Shown in pieces: positions 12,277 to 19,982 of a stretch of DNA of 21,497 bases. The notes beneath the pieces were generated by a model. The model searched no databases, had not been told where the DNA came from, and saw only the letters and a list, made by a program, of their open reading frames with translations. Source of the stretch: a virus; the IMG/VR virus record IMGVR_UViG_3300022929_000261, positions 1-21,497 of that record; one strand, given 5' to 3'. The translations under genes were made by a program, and so were the position numbers. How positions within the stretch are numbered: position 1 is the stretch's first letter; the number at the start of each line of letters is the position of its first letter.

Positions 12277-12708
12277 ATGAATCGGCAAGTTACAGTAATT
12301 ATTGAATCTAAAATAGACATCGAAGTTCCGTTTTTTCAGGAAAAATATGAAGCAGACGGGAGAAAGGGGGAAGATTATTCCTCTGAGGTGGTAGAGATGT
12401 ATGGTTTAGACCTGGGTGACATGGATCAGGCAGATTGGCTCGCGGCTGAAGCAGACAACCCGCACAGAGATTGTAATGCAGAACTTTTCTGCACACAGGG
12501 TGCGATGTTTTCTACGGGTTGGGGGTCACTTGAACTCATGGTTGCACACAAAGCCTCTGAGGCGTATCCAGCAGTTGCTAATCAGCGCAATGATCTTTTT
12601 GATGAAAGAGTAAAGTATAACGCTGATAATGGCATCTCAGTCAGAACTGAAGTTTATCCTTGCGATGAACATTGGAACATTGACTGGGAAAATCCCATTA
12701 CTGCTTAA
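12277..12708 (+). CDS. hypothetical acidic protein
   Basis: A 143-residue acidic protein (many Asp and Glu; three Cys) with no signal peptide or membrane segment. I do not recognise it. It begins with a strand-like stretch (RQVTVIIESKIDIEVPFF), has an acidic middle (LDLGDMDQADWLAAEADN) and ends ...HWNIDWENPITA. AAGGAG at 12264-12269 is a good ribosome site and the gene lies 11 bases after its neighbour, between two probable virion genes, so a virion role is possible. Confidence 0.6.
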   Translation: MNRQVTVIIESKIDIEVPFFQEKYEADGRKGEDYSSEVVEMYGLDLGDMDQADWLAAEADNPHRDCNAELFCTQGAMFSTGWGSLELMVAHKASEAYPAVANQRNDLFDERVKYNADNGISVRTEVYPCDEHWNIDWENPITA

Positions 12709-12717
12709 GGAGGACTC

Positions 12718-13161
12718 ATGGCTGACCAGAAAATTAGTGAGCTAACGGCAGCCGCTTCGGTCGAATCAACGGACGAAGTGGTTATTGTCCGCAGTGGTGG
12801 AAACAACAGACTCACCATTGCAAACTTGTTTTCAGATGTGCCTACACCTGCTAGTTTTTCTGGCAAAGTTTCTGTTACAGGTTCTGATACAATGGTTGGT
12901 GCGGGTGCGGTATCTACTGCTACCAACATCACATATCTTTCTAATCCTAGCTCTAATGGAACACTTACCATTGGTAGCGGAGTAGATGGACAAGTGAAAA
13001 TGATTATAATGATTGCAAACTCTGGTGGTCAAACCTTAACATTGGACGATGCTGATCTAGCACACGACACTATTACATTCTCTGCATTGGGCGATACCGC
13101 AACGCTTATATATACTAATAGTAAATGGTATATGATAGGCGGTACTGCCACAGTAGCATAG
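12718..13161 (+). CDS. probable tail-fibre or virion surface protein
   Basis: A 147-residue beta-rich protein. The N-terminus MADQKISELTAA..STDEVVIVRSG..NRLTIANL is a pattern seen at the start of many phage tail-fibre and adhesin-type proteins. The rest is rich in Gly, Ser, Thr and short strands (SNGTLTIGSGVDGQVKMI, TLTLDDADLAHDTITFS), typical of beta-helix or jelly-roll virion proteins. The end, NSKWYMIGGTATV, looks like the usual terminal strand. TAAGGAGG at 12706-12713 is nearly a perfect Shine-Dalgarno, which suggests high expression. The attachment point is unknown. Confidence 0.65.
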   Translation: MADQKISELTAAASVESTDEVVIVRSGGNNRLTIANLFSDVPTPASFSGKVSVTGSDTMVGAGAVSTATNITYLSNPSSNGTLTIGSGVDGQVKMIIMIANSGGQTLTLDDADLAHDTITFSALGDTATLIYTNSKWYMIGGTATVA

Positions 13162-13169
13162 AATGAAAT

Positions 13170-13538
13170 ATGATTGAACTGAATAATGATAACTTTTTGA
13201 TATTTGCTATTAAGCATTATAATAATCCAGGCGCTGAAGGCATGGAGGACTTAGAAGAGGACTTAAAGCGATTCAAATACATTAAAAGACTCTTCCGCCG
13301 TTATGAGACATCGGGCAAATTGAGTGAAAGACTTATTTTAAATCACTTAATTGTGTTGTATAATGTCTTTAATCATGCGGCAACCCCTTTGCTTTTCTAC
13401 AAGATAGAAGAAAAGTATTGGGCTATACTAAAATCGTTTCTAGTGTTTATGAATAGAATACCACTAGAGCAAATAGGAGGAAGTGATCCTTATATACCAC
13501 TAGATGGTAAAGTTTTGGAAGCACTAAGGAAAATTTAA
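13170..13538 (+). CDS. conserved T4-like marine phage protein of unknown function
   Basis: A 122-residue, mostly helical protein. Two blocks, DLKRFKYIKRLFRRYETSGK and ERLILNHLIVLYNVFNHA, match a protein I remember as conserved in marine T4-like phages, with an ending like PLDGKVLEALRKI. No catalytic motif or membrane segment is seen. The stop overlaps the next start (TAATG), and in related phages the two genes are also neighbours as I recall. The ribosome site is weak. Function unknown. Confidence 0.75.
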   Translation: MIELNNDNFLIFAIKHYNNPGAEGMEDLEEDLKRFKYIKRLFRRYETSGKLSERLILNHLIVLYNVFNHAATPLLFYKIEEKYWAILKSFLVFMNRIPLEQIGGSDPYIPLDGKVLEALRKI

Positions 13539-14071
13539 TGTCAAGATTTGTAGATGCAGTCGTAGCATACAGAATACTTCGCATGTTGGCAACACCAATA
13601 GAGCGCAGTGATGCCTACCGATACGGCATTATAGACAAAGACGGAAACAAAATTAAAGAGCCCCAAACATCTGAAGAGCTGGACTCCTATTCACTCTTAC
13701 AGCGATTTGTCTTTAAGGTGCAGAAAGCACTTTTAAAGTCGCCAGAAAGAGGCGCTAAAAGATTATTGACATTCGCAGCCGCGATTGCTATCCTGAGAGA
13801 ACAAACTGAAGATATTTCCGAAGAAGAGTTAGACACTCTTTTGGAAATGTACATGGATGAAGAAGCAGTGCAGAAACAAGCAACCATGTTGGAAAGCAAT
13901 TTACTTTCTTTTAAAAATTTTCAGATGGATGAAATGATGGGAGTTGGCGGTGGTGCCGTAGCAGGCTTAGGAGTTGGTCCAGCGGATCAAAAAGAGCCTG
14001 GAAGAGACCCAGTTTTCATGCCTATGAATAGACGAAAGAAAAAGCGTAGGCAGGAAAATGGAAACGGCTAA
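13538..14071 (+). CDS. conserved T4-like marine phage protein, probably virion-associated
   Basis: A 177-residue protein, helical in the first two-thirds (VAYRILRMLATPIERSDAYR, then RLLTFAAAIAIL), with an acidic stretch (EDISEEELDTLLEMYMDEE). The end has a Gly-rich motif GGGAVAGLGVGP and a very basic tail (NRRKKKRRQ). A similar ending, Gly-rich motif then positively charged tail, occurs in marine T4-like phage proteins of this neighbourhood. Before the Gly-rich motif lies LLSFKNFQMDE, which loosely resembles the capsid-targeting-type tag but lacks the (L/I)-x-E site. AAGGA at 13526-13530 serves as ribosome site. Function unknown. Confidence 0.7.
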   Translation: MSRFVDAVVAYRILRMLATPIERSDAYRYGIIDKDGNKIKEPQTSEELDSYSLLQRFVFKVQKALLKSPERGAKRLLTFAAAIAILREQTEDISEEELDTLLEMYMDEEAVQKQATMLESNLLSFKNFQMDEMMGVGGGAVAGLGVGPADQKEPGRDPVFMPMNRRKKKRRQENGNG

Positions 14072-14552
14072 AACATTAGAATCTCGCATAACTATTGTGG
14101 AACATGACATCAAACAAATGAGCCACTTGTTTGATCGTATGGATGTTGCCATTGAAAAAATTACGGACATATCCAATTGTGTCAATAAAATGCTTGCGGT
14201 GCATGAAGAGAAACTTCGCACACAAGACGAGACCGCGGCGGAGTTATTCGACTTGATAGAAAAAAGAAGAAAAGAAAATGATGAAGCATCAAAGGAGCTT
14301 CATTCTAGAATCACAACGCTGAACCGTGAACTCACTGCTGAGATGAAAGCAGATCACAAACAGGTTTTGGGTGCAATTGACAGCCTAAAAGTTACCATAG
14401 AAAAAGGTATTAAAGATTCCGTTGCTGAGGTTGACAGGCTAGAGACAAGAGTGCTACAATTAGAGAAAAAGCAATGGTTGGTAATGGGAGCTGCCTTAGC
14501 TTTCGGTTTCCTAGCAGGAAACATTGATACCATAATGAGATTTTTTTCTTGA
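14058..14552 (+). CDS. coiled-coil protein with C-terminal membrane anchor (XhlA-like architecture)
   Basis: A 164-residue protein. Residues 1-145 are long heptad-rich helix with many Lys and Glu. Residues about 146-160 (LVMGAALAFGFLAGN) form a membrane segment just before the end, preceded by a basic RVLQLEKKQW. Coiled coil followed by a C-terminal membrane helix is the layout of XhlA-type lysis accessory proteins, which help holins. A role as a tail or membrane-tethering protein is equally possible. The start overlaps the previous gene by 14 bases. It is the last gene before the apparent early promoter at 14549, which lies in its final codons. Confidence 0.6.
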   Translation: METAKTLESRITIVEHDIKQMSHLFDRMDVAIEKITDISNCVNKMLAVHEEKLRTQDETAAELFDLIEKRRKENDEASKELHSRITTLNRELTAEMKADHKQVLGAIDSLKVTIEKGIKDSVAEVDRLETRVLQLEKKQWLVMGAALAFGFLAGNIDTIMRFFS

Positions 14553-14577
14553 CATAACACCCTAGTTTCTGTATAGT
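14549..14577 (+). promoter_or_regulatory. sigma70-type promoter (TTGACA-17-TATAGT)
   Basis: TTGACA at 14549-14554 is a perfect -35 box; TATAGT at 14572-14577 matches the -10 consensus at 5 of 6 positions; the spacer is exactly 17 bases. This is a host-RNA-polymerase (early) promoter heading the replication and nucleotide genes. The predicted start, 14583-14585, coincides with the primase ATG, so the primase message may be leaderless. Confidence 0.7.
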
Positions 14578-14584
14578 CTCACTT

Positions 14585-15622
14585 ATGAGCTTATACATCG
14601 ATACTAAATTTCTCACTCAGATTTCACATAGATTTGAACTCTTCAAAAAGAAGAATGATTTCTTGTGGAATGTCCGTTGCCCCATTTGTGGCGACTCTCA
14701 AAAAAACAAAAGCAAGATGCGAGGGTACTTCTTTCGTAAAGGAGAAGACCTTATGTACAAGTGCCACAACTGTCAGCACAGCGCACATTTCGGTAGCATG
14801 TTGAAACAATTAGATGGTCTGCTTTACAAAGAATATGTTTTAGAACGATACGCAGATGGAAGCAAATCTAAAAAGTTTGGCACAGAAGAAAGATTAAAGT
14901 CTGAGGTGTTCTACAAGGATAAGCCGCCGCCCATTCCTATTGTTCCTCTTTGGCAAAATCTTTTTGATTGCGTGTACAGTTTGCCCTATGACCATGAGGC
15001 AGTAGAGTATTGTGAGAGCAGACAAATACCTTCTGAGCAAACAAAAAAATTATACTATATAAACAACATCAAAGACATTGTTCAACTAAATAGTAAATAC
15101 AAAAATAGTATCATCACCGAAGAATCTAGGTTAGTTATTCCTTTTACCAATGAACATGGTAGATTGACAGGGTTGACTATGAGAGGAATGCGTGATGAGA
15201 CTCTTCGGTATATAACTGTCAAAATTGATGAGTCGGCTCCTACTGTATTCGGGCTTGAGTGGCTAGATAAAACACAACCTATAACAGTCGTAGAAGGTCC
15301 TCTAGACAGTTTATTTTTAGATAATGCAATCGCATGTGCAGGTGTAGCTTTTAATCAGATTGAAAAATTCAATCTTCCGCTATCTCACACGACCATTGTA
15401 TTTGATAATCAGCCGAAAAATAAAGAGCTTTGTAAATTGATGTATAAGTATATAAAGCAAGGCTTTTCAATTTGTATTTGGCCCGACGGTATTGCGGGTA
15501 AAGATATAAATGAAATGATACTAGATGGAATGACTTCCGTAGAAATTCAATCTATTATAAATCATAATACACACCGCGGTTTGTCTGCGGAACTTAAATT
15601 CACTAACTGGAAAAAATGCTAG
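14585..15622 (+). CDS. DNA primase (T4 gp61-like)
   Basis: A 345-residue primase that lays RNA primers on the lagging strand with the replicative helicase. T4 gp61 is 342 residues. An N-terminal zinc ribbon has Cys32, Cys35, Cys60 and Cys63 (CPICGDS...CHNC). The Toprim catalytic core follows, with VVEGPLDSLFL (Glu as general acid or metal ligand) and the acidic pair region FDNQPKNKEL; gp61 has a similar VLEGPIDSLFIE and LDNEPR, from memory. The C-terminus (GLSAELKFTNWKKC) also aligns with the gp61 end. ATG 14585 is the only sensible start since the next Met lies beyond the first zinc Cys pair. No Shine-Dalgarno site is present; the sigma70 promoter just upstream suggests a leaderless message. 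Confidence 0.9.
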   Translation: MSLYIDTKFLTQISHRFELFKKKNDFLWNVRCPICGDSQKNKSKMRGYFFRKGEDLMYKCHNCQHSAHFGSMLKQLDGLLYKEYVLERYADGSKSKKFGTEERLKSEVFYKDKPPPIPIVPLWQNLFDCVYSLPYDHEAVEYCESRQIPSEQTKKLYYINNIKDIVQLNSKYKNSIITEESRLVIPFTNEHGRLTGLTMRGMRDETLRYITVKIDESAPTVFGLEWLDKTQPITVVEGPLDSLFLDNAIACAGVAFNQIEKFNLPLSHTTIVFDNQPKNKELCKLMYKYIKQGFSICIWPDGIAGKDINEMILDGMTSVEIQSIINHNTHRGLSAELKFTNWKKC

Positions 15623-15631
15623 GAGCATGTA

Positions 15632-15940
15632 ATGAAACTCTGGACGAAGATTAAAGAATTCTTAGGTATCTTTGACTACAACGGTGACGGCAAGGTTGGC
15701 GTAGAAGACGCCAAAGCCGCTATTAAAGATGCACAGGACAAGGTCGCTGAAGTAAAGACCGAAGCCAAGCGCCGTGCAAGACGAGTCAAAGAAGAACTTG
15801 TTGATGTTGCTGATGCCGCTAAAGATGTTGCAGAACAAGCAGGTGATGTTGTAGCGGCGGCAAAGGGAAAGCCACGCCGTGGTCGTCCCCCAAAGAAAAC
15901 ACCCGCTAAAAAGAAAGCACCCGCTAAAAAAACTACTTAA
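15632..15940 (+). CDS. EF-hand protein with AT-hook/histone-like basic tail
   Basis: A 102-residue protein of unusual make-up. An amphipathic helix (MKLWTKIKEFLGIF) leads into a single EF-hand-type calcium loop, DYNGDGKVGVED (15-26, ligands at positions 1, 3, 5 and 12). A charged helix rich in Ala, Lys and Glu follows, and the last 25 residues (KPRRGRPPKK..KKAPAKK) form an AT-hook core (RGRP) with a histone H1-like Lys/Pro/Ala tail. It would bind AT-rich DNA, perhaps with calcium dependence. I recall similar small proteins in marine T4-like phages. AGGAG at 15621-15625 is the ribosome site. It is linked to primase and ThyX, so a role on replicating DNA is possible. Confidence 0.65.
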   Translation: MKLWTKIKEFLGIFDYNGDGKVGVEDAKAAIKDAQDKVAEVKTEAKRRARRVKEELVDVADAAKDVAEQAGDVVAAAKGKPRRGRPPKKTPAKKKAPAKKTT

Positions 15941-15955
15941 TAGGAACTTTTTATT

Positions 15956-16648
15956 ATGAGTGATGTGACCCTTGTTTCTATGACTACCCCTACCGCATAT
16001 TCAGATTGCAATTCTGCTGAGGAATTTATTGCATATGCGGCTAGGGTTAGCAATCCAAGAAATCAAAATAATGCTGAGACTGCACCCAAACTTTTAAAGT
16101 ATCTCATTCGTGAGGGTCACTGGTCTCCGTTTGAAATGGTGAGCATGACTATGGAAATTAAAACTACAAGAGACATTGCAAAACAAATTTTGCGCCATCG
16201 TAGTTTTAGTTTCCAAGAGTTTAGTCAACGATACGCTGAGGCTGATGAGTTTGTTAGCCGTGAAGCAAGACTTCAAGATCCTAAAAATAGACAGAACTCT
16301 GTTGAATTAGATGATGTAGAAGACTTCGGCAAAGGCGGTAACAAAACTCAACATGAACGGCTGTATGAAGAATGGAACATGAAGCAAAGAGAAGTGATTA
16401 ACAAAGCAAGTGATGTTTATCGATGGGCCCTGCAACAGGGAATTGCTAAAGAGCAAGCCCGAGCAGTACTACCAGAAGGCAACACGGCTACAGTACTTTA
16501 CATGGCAGGAACACTTCGCTCATGGATTCACTACTGTCAGTTGCGCATGGGTAACGGAACACAAAAAGAACACGCTATTATTGCTAAAACATGTTGGAAT
16601 ATTATAGAGGGGCATTTTCCATCTGTTGTTGAGGCTCTAAAGCCGTAG
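15956..16648 (+). CDS. thyX: flavin-dependent thymidylate synthase
   Basis: A 230-residue ThyX enzyme that makes dTMP from dUMP using FAD, NADPH and methylene-tetrahydrofolate. The signature RHR-x7-S is present as RHRSFSFQEFSQRY (80-93), with Ser90 and Arg92 in place. WSPFEM (56-61) and LRMGNGTQKEH also fit. It acts as a tetramer. It supplies thymidine for phage DNA alongside the ribonucleotide reductase encoded just downstream. TAGGAA at 15941-15946 is the ribosome site. Confidence 0.95.
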   Translation: MSDVTLVSMTTPTAYSDCNSAEEFIAYAARVSNPRNQNNAETAPKLLKYLIREGHWSPFEMVSMTMEIKTTRDIAKQILRHRSFSFQEFSQRYAEADEFVSREARLQDPKNRQNSVELDDVEDFGKGGNKTQHERLYEEWNMKQREVINKASDVYRWALQQGIAKEQARAVLPEGNTATVLYMAGTLRSWIHYCQLRMGNGTQKEHAIIAKTCWNIIEGHFPSVVEALKP

Positions 16649-16682
16649 ATGTAATTAACAAGATTTTTTTATAGGAATAAAA

Positions 16683-18482
16683 ATGGCAAAACAAGATTAT
16701 ATGGGTATTCAAATAGACTTGTCCAGAGATGAGTTGTTTGATAAACTAGGAATTCAGAGGCTCAAAGAAAGTTACATGCGAGAGGACGAAACTAGCCCTC
16801 AACATCGGTTTGCCTATGTAAGCAAACAATTTGGTTCTAATCCAGAACACGCACAACGGCTATATGACTATGCAAGTAAACACTGGTTATCGTATTCTAC
16901 TCCGATTCTTTCGTTCGGGCGCAGTAATCGCGGCATGCCGATATCGTGCTTTCTCAATTACATTGAAGACACGGCTGAGGGGCTTGTTCAGAACTATTCG
17001 GAAACATCGTGGCTCTCTATGTTGGGTGGCGGTGTTGGTATTGGGTTCGGCATCCGTGCTGCCGGCGACAAATCTACTGGTGTCTTACCTCATCTCAAAA
17101 CATACGATGCCTCTTCCCTCGCCTATCGTCAAGGAAAAACGAGAAGAGGAAGTTATGCAGCCTATCTTGATGTATCCCATCCTGACATACTATTGTTCCT
17201 CGAAATGCGAAAGCCTACAGGAGATCAGAATCTACGGTGCTTGAATCTTCATCACGGTATTAACATTACCGACAGATTCATGGAGATCATTGAGAGATGT
17301 ATGCAAGACCCTGAGGCAGATGATGGTTGGAATCTTTGTGACCCGCACTCAGGTGAAGTTAGAGAAACTGTATCAGCAAAGGCTCTTTGGCAAAAGATTC
17401 TAGAACTGAGAATGGAAACAGGCGAGCCCTACTTACATTTTATTGATACGAGCAATCGTGAAATGCCTGAATTTCAAAAGGCTAAAGGGTTGAAAATAAA
17501 TCAATCTAACCTCTGCTCTGAAATCATTTTACCTACAAACGAAAAGAGAACGGCAGTGTGCTGTCTCTCTTCAGTAAACCTAGAAAATTATGATGCATGG
17601 AGTAAAGACTCTATGTTTCTCAAAGATGTTGCAGAAATGCTAGACAATGTTTTACAATATTTTATTGATGAGGCTCCGGAGTATGTGGCTAGAGCAAAGT
17701 TTTCTGCTAAACAAGAAAGAAGTATTGGTATAGGTGCGTTAGGATTTCATGCGTACCTGCAAAAGAAAACTATCCCATGGGAAAGCGCAACTGCTAAAGG
17801 GACTAACCTTAGGATATTTAAATTAATTCGGAGTAAGTTAGATGAAGCAAATATTCAACTCGGCAGTGAAAGAGGTGAAGCACCTGATGCAAAGGGCACA
17901 GGAAGAAGATTTAGTCATATTATGGCTATTGCTCCCAACGCTAGTTCTAGTATTATTATGGGAAACACTTCGCCGTCCATTGAACCATATCGTGCAAACG
18001 CATATCGTCAAGACACACTTAGTGGAGCGTTTCTTAATAAGAATAGACATTTGGATGCTCTCATTAAAAGTAAAATTGAAGCTGGCAGTAAGATCGATTA
18101 TGACGAAACTTGGTCTTCGATAATTGCAAACGATGGATCAGTACAGCATCTAAATTTTTTAAGTGATTGGGAAAAGGATGTGTATAAAACATCTATGGAG
18201 ATTGACCAACGGTGGTTGATTGAGCATGCCGCTGACAGACAAAAATTCATCGATCAGGCTCAGTCGCTTAACCTGTTCTTTAGACCAGATGTAAATATTA
18301 TGTACCTACATGCGATTCATTATCTTGCATGGAAACAGGGACTAAAGACTCTATACTACTGTCGCTCAGAGAAACTTGGAAAGGCAGACAAGGTGTCTAG
18401 AAGAGTTGAGAGACAAATAATTAAAGAAATTGACATGCAGAGTTTAATTGATGAAGAATCCTGTCTTGCCTGTGAAGGCTAA
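16683..18482 (+). CDS. nrdA: class I ribonucleotide reductase, alpha subunit
   Basis: A 599-residue catalytic subunit that reduces ribonucleotides to deoxyribonucleotides. Active-site residues are visible: Cys89 (PISCF, E. coli C225), Asn276-x-Cys278-x-Glu280 (SNLCSE, the radical Cys and acid of E. coli C439/E441), a Cys in AVCCLSSVNL (C462), a radical-pathway Tyr pair in TLYYCRSEK, and the C-terminal shuttle Cys pair in ESCLACEG. It is much shorter than E. coli NrdA (761) and has no N-terminal ATP-cone, so it should lack the overall on/off control by dATP. AGGAA at 16672-16676 serves as ribosome site. It is followed by QueC-like, glutaredoxin, methyltransferase and beta-subunit genes. Confidence 0.95.
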   Translation: MAKQDYMGIQIDLSRDELFDKLGIQRLKESYMREDETSPQHRFAYVSKQFGSNPEHAQRLYDYASKHWLSYSTPILSFGRSNRGMPISCFLNYIEDTAEGLVQNYSETSWLSMLGGGVGIGFGIRAAGDKSTGVLPHLKTYDASSLAYRQGKTRRGSYAAYLDVSHPDILLFLEMRKPTGDQNLRCLNLHHGINITDRFMEIIERCMQDPEADDGWNLCDPHSGEVRETVSAKALWQKILELRMETGEPYLHFIDTSNREMPEFQKAKGLKINQSNLCSEIILPTNEKRTAVCCLSSVNLENYDAWSKDSMFLKDVAEMLDNVLQYFIDEAPEYVARAKFSAKQERSIGIGALGFHAYLQKKTIPWESATAKGTNLRIFKLIRSKLDEANIQLGSERGEAPDAKGTGRRFSHIMAIAPNASSSIIMGNTSPSIEPYRANAYRQDTLSGAFLNKNRHLDALIKSKIEAGSKIDYDETWSSIIANDGSVQHLNFLSDWEKDVYKTSMEIDQRWLIEHAADRQKFIDQAQSLNLFFRPDVNIMYLHAIHYLAWKQGLKTLYYCRSEKLGKADKVSRRVERQIIKEIDMQSLIDEESCLACEG

Positions 18483-19062
18483 GGAAATAGCAGAATCTAT
18501 TCCACACAACAAACGAATTGCAGTTGTAGTATCGGGCGGATGGGATAGTGCAGTACTGTGGTACATAGTGTATAATGAGTGTAAGAAAAGAGGACAGTCA
18601 TGTCGTCCTTACACTGTACCTAAACTTGACGGCGCACAGAGGTGGGCTAATGAAGTTTTGAAATGGTCTGGCTATGTAGGAGAAACAAACATTGTTGGTT
18701 CTGTTGATGCTGAAGACCCATCTAGCTATGTGACAAGTGGGATCATGGAAGTATTGAAGGGAGGTTATGCAGACATTTGCTATTGTGGCGTGACTTCATA
18801 CTATGAGGGTATGGAAGCAGATCACGAAAGGCAACACGCAAGTAAGTACAACGCAGAACATGTTTGCCCGCAACCTTTCTCAGATATGACTAAAGATGAA
18901 ACGGTTCAACTAGGGTTTGACTTAGGAATCGCACAAGATATTATGCATATAACACATTCATGCACAGAATTAGATGCGGGTCGATGTGGTTACTGTCCTT
19001 GGTGTAAAGAGAGGGCATGGGCTTTTAATAAAATAGGAAAGATAGATGAAGGTATTAATTAA
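18451..19062 (+). CDS. QueC-like PP-loop ATPase
   Basis: A 203-residue ATP pyrophosphatase. The PP-loop SGGWDS (28-33) and the C-terminal zinc cluster C171-C179-C182-C185 (HSCTELDAGRCGYCPWC) match 7-cyano-7-deazaguanine synthase (QueC), which converts carboxy-deazaguanine to preQ0 and is 231 residues in E. coli. Phages use preQ0 to replace guanine in DNA or for tRNA queuosine. No other step of that pathway (FolE, QueD, QueE or a transglycosylase) is in the window, so it may instead be another amidating or adenylating relative. The start ATG 18451 (or TTG 18448) overlaps nrdA by 32 bases. It sits inside the nrd cluster, a hint that it acts on nucleotides. Confidence 0.65.
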   Translation: MKNPVLPVKAKEIAESIPHNKRIAVVVSGGWDSAVLWYIVYNECKKRGQSCRPYTVPKLDGAQRWANEVLKWSGYVGETNIVGSVDAEDPSSYVTSGIMEVLKGGYADICYCGVTSYYEGMEADHERQHASKYNAEHVCPQPFSDMTKDETVQLGFDLGIAQDIMHITHSCTELDAGRCGYCPWCKERAWAFNKIGKIDEGIN

Positions 19063-19231
19063 ATCTAGAGAAGACTGTAGGTTTTGCACGGAAGCGAAAA
19101 TGTTTTTACAGGGAATGGATATCGAGTACAATGAGGAACATCAACCAGAAGGAAGAGTGCCTCAGATTTATATAGATGATGAGTTTATAGGTGGGTATCA
19201 AGAATTGATACAATGGGCTATGGATGTTTAA
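19046..19231 (+). CDS. glutaredoxin
   Basis: A 61-residue minimal glutaredoxin. The redox pair is CRFC (Cys11, Cys14), followed by the cis-proline and substrate-binding segment RVPQIYIDD and the Gly-Gly motif in FIGGYQEL. It would reduce the C-terminal Cys pair of the ribonucleotide reductase encoded just upstream. T4 has a similar phage glutaredoxin (NrdC, 87 residues); this one is shorter and ends soon after the GG motif. The start overlaps the QueC-like gene by 17 bases, with TAGGAAAG at 19034-19041. Confidence 0.9.
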   Translation: MKVLIKSREDCRFCTEAKMFLQGMDIEYNEEHQPEGRVPQIYIDDEFIGGYQELIQWAMDV

Positions 19232-19973
19232 AGACAAAGAATTAGGTGACATGTTTCTGTCCAAGCATACATATTGGATAGAATATCATTTGAATGTTAT
19301 GTCCGATAAAGGTAATATGACTTTATCGTGGGATTCCGAATATCTATTTGACCTGGCTTATTATTCTTGTTGTCAAATAGGTATTACTCCTTTTTTGTTT
19401 CAGGAGTTTTTTAAACAGAACGAAACTAAAAGACAGCATGAATGGACAAGAAATGAAAATCTAGGGATTTATAAATTACCGGATCACAGTAAAGTTTTGG
19501 ATATAGGTTGTGGTATGGGTGTCAACGCTTTGTTGATGCATAAGTACAACCCTACTCTACATATTTCTTTACTTGATGGCAATGATTGGCACGGGCAAAT
19601 AGGGAAATCTCCTGAATACCTAGATGGTTATAACGAAGAGTATGTTTATTATAACTCATGGGATTTAACTAAAAACTGCATGAAGAAAATTCACGCAGAT
19701 GAAACCAAATTTACATTTTTAGATGAAAACAGTGAATGGGAAATGTATGACCTTATTATGTCTACATGGTCATACGCATGGCATTACCCGCTAGATACTT
19801 ATTGGAATAAAGTAGCACAACACTTGAATCCAGGGGGCTCCCTTTTATTAGATGTATATAATTATGATGACATCGAAAGAGTATCAAACTCTTTAGGATG
19901 TACACCCACTATACATACACACCAAGGGTTGAATAGGTGTGTATGGAAAACAGAAAAAATTAATTACGGATAA
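19224..19973 (+). CDS. class I SAM-dependent methyltransferase
   Basis: A 249-residue protein with a Rossmann-type SAM fold. Motif I is KVLDIGCGMGVNALLM (around 90-105), then an acidic strand end ISLLDGND and later MSTWSYAWHYPLD and HLNPGGSLLLDVYN, typical of class I enzymes. The N-terminal 80 residues are aromatic and helical and may form the substrate lid. The substrate is unknown; nothing shows the NPPY motif of DNA N6-adenine methylases. The gene overlaps the glutaredoxin gene by 8 bases and precedes nrdB. A role with the QueC-like enzyme in base modification is possible, as inference only. Confidence 0.75.
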   Translation: MFKDKELGDMFLSKHTYWIEYHLNVMSDKGNMTLSWDSEYLFDLAYYSCCQIGITPFLFQEFFKQNETKRQHEWTRNENLGIYKLPDHSKVLDIGCGMGVNALLMHKYNPTLHISLLDGNDWHGQIGKSPEYLDGYNEEYVYYNSWDLTKNCMKKIHADETKFTFLDENSEWEMYDLIMSTWSYAWHYPLDTYWNKVAQHLNPGGSLLLDVYNYDDIERVSNSLGCTPTIHTHQGLNRCVWKTEKINYG

Positions 19974-19982
19974 GGATAGCAG

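Noticed and set aside
16620-16680. Short hairpin GGCTCTAAAGCC followed later by a T-run after thyX
   Set aside because: The stem is only four pairs and the T-run is some 30 bases away, so a terminator is not supported.
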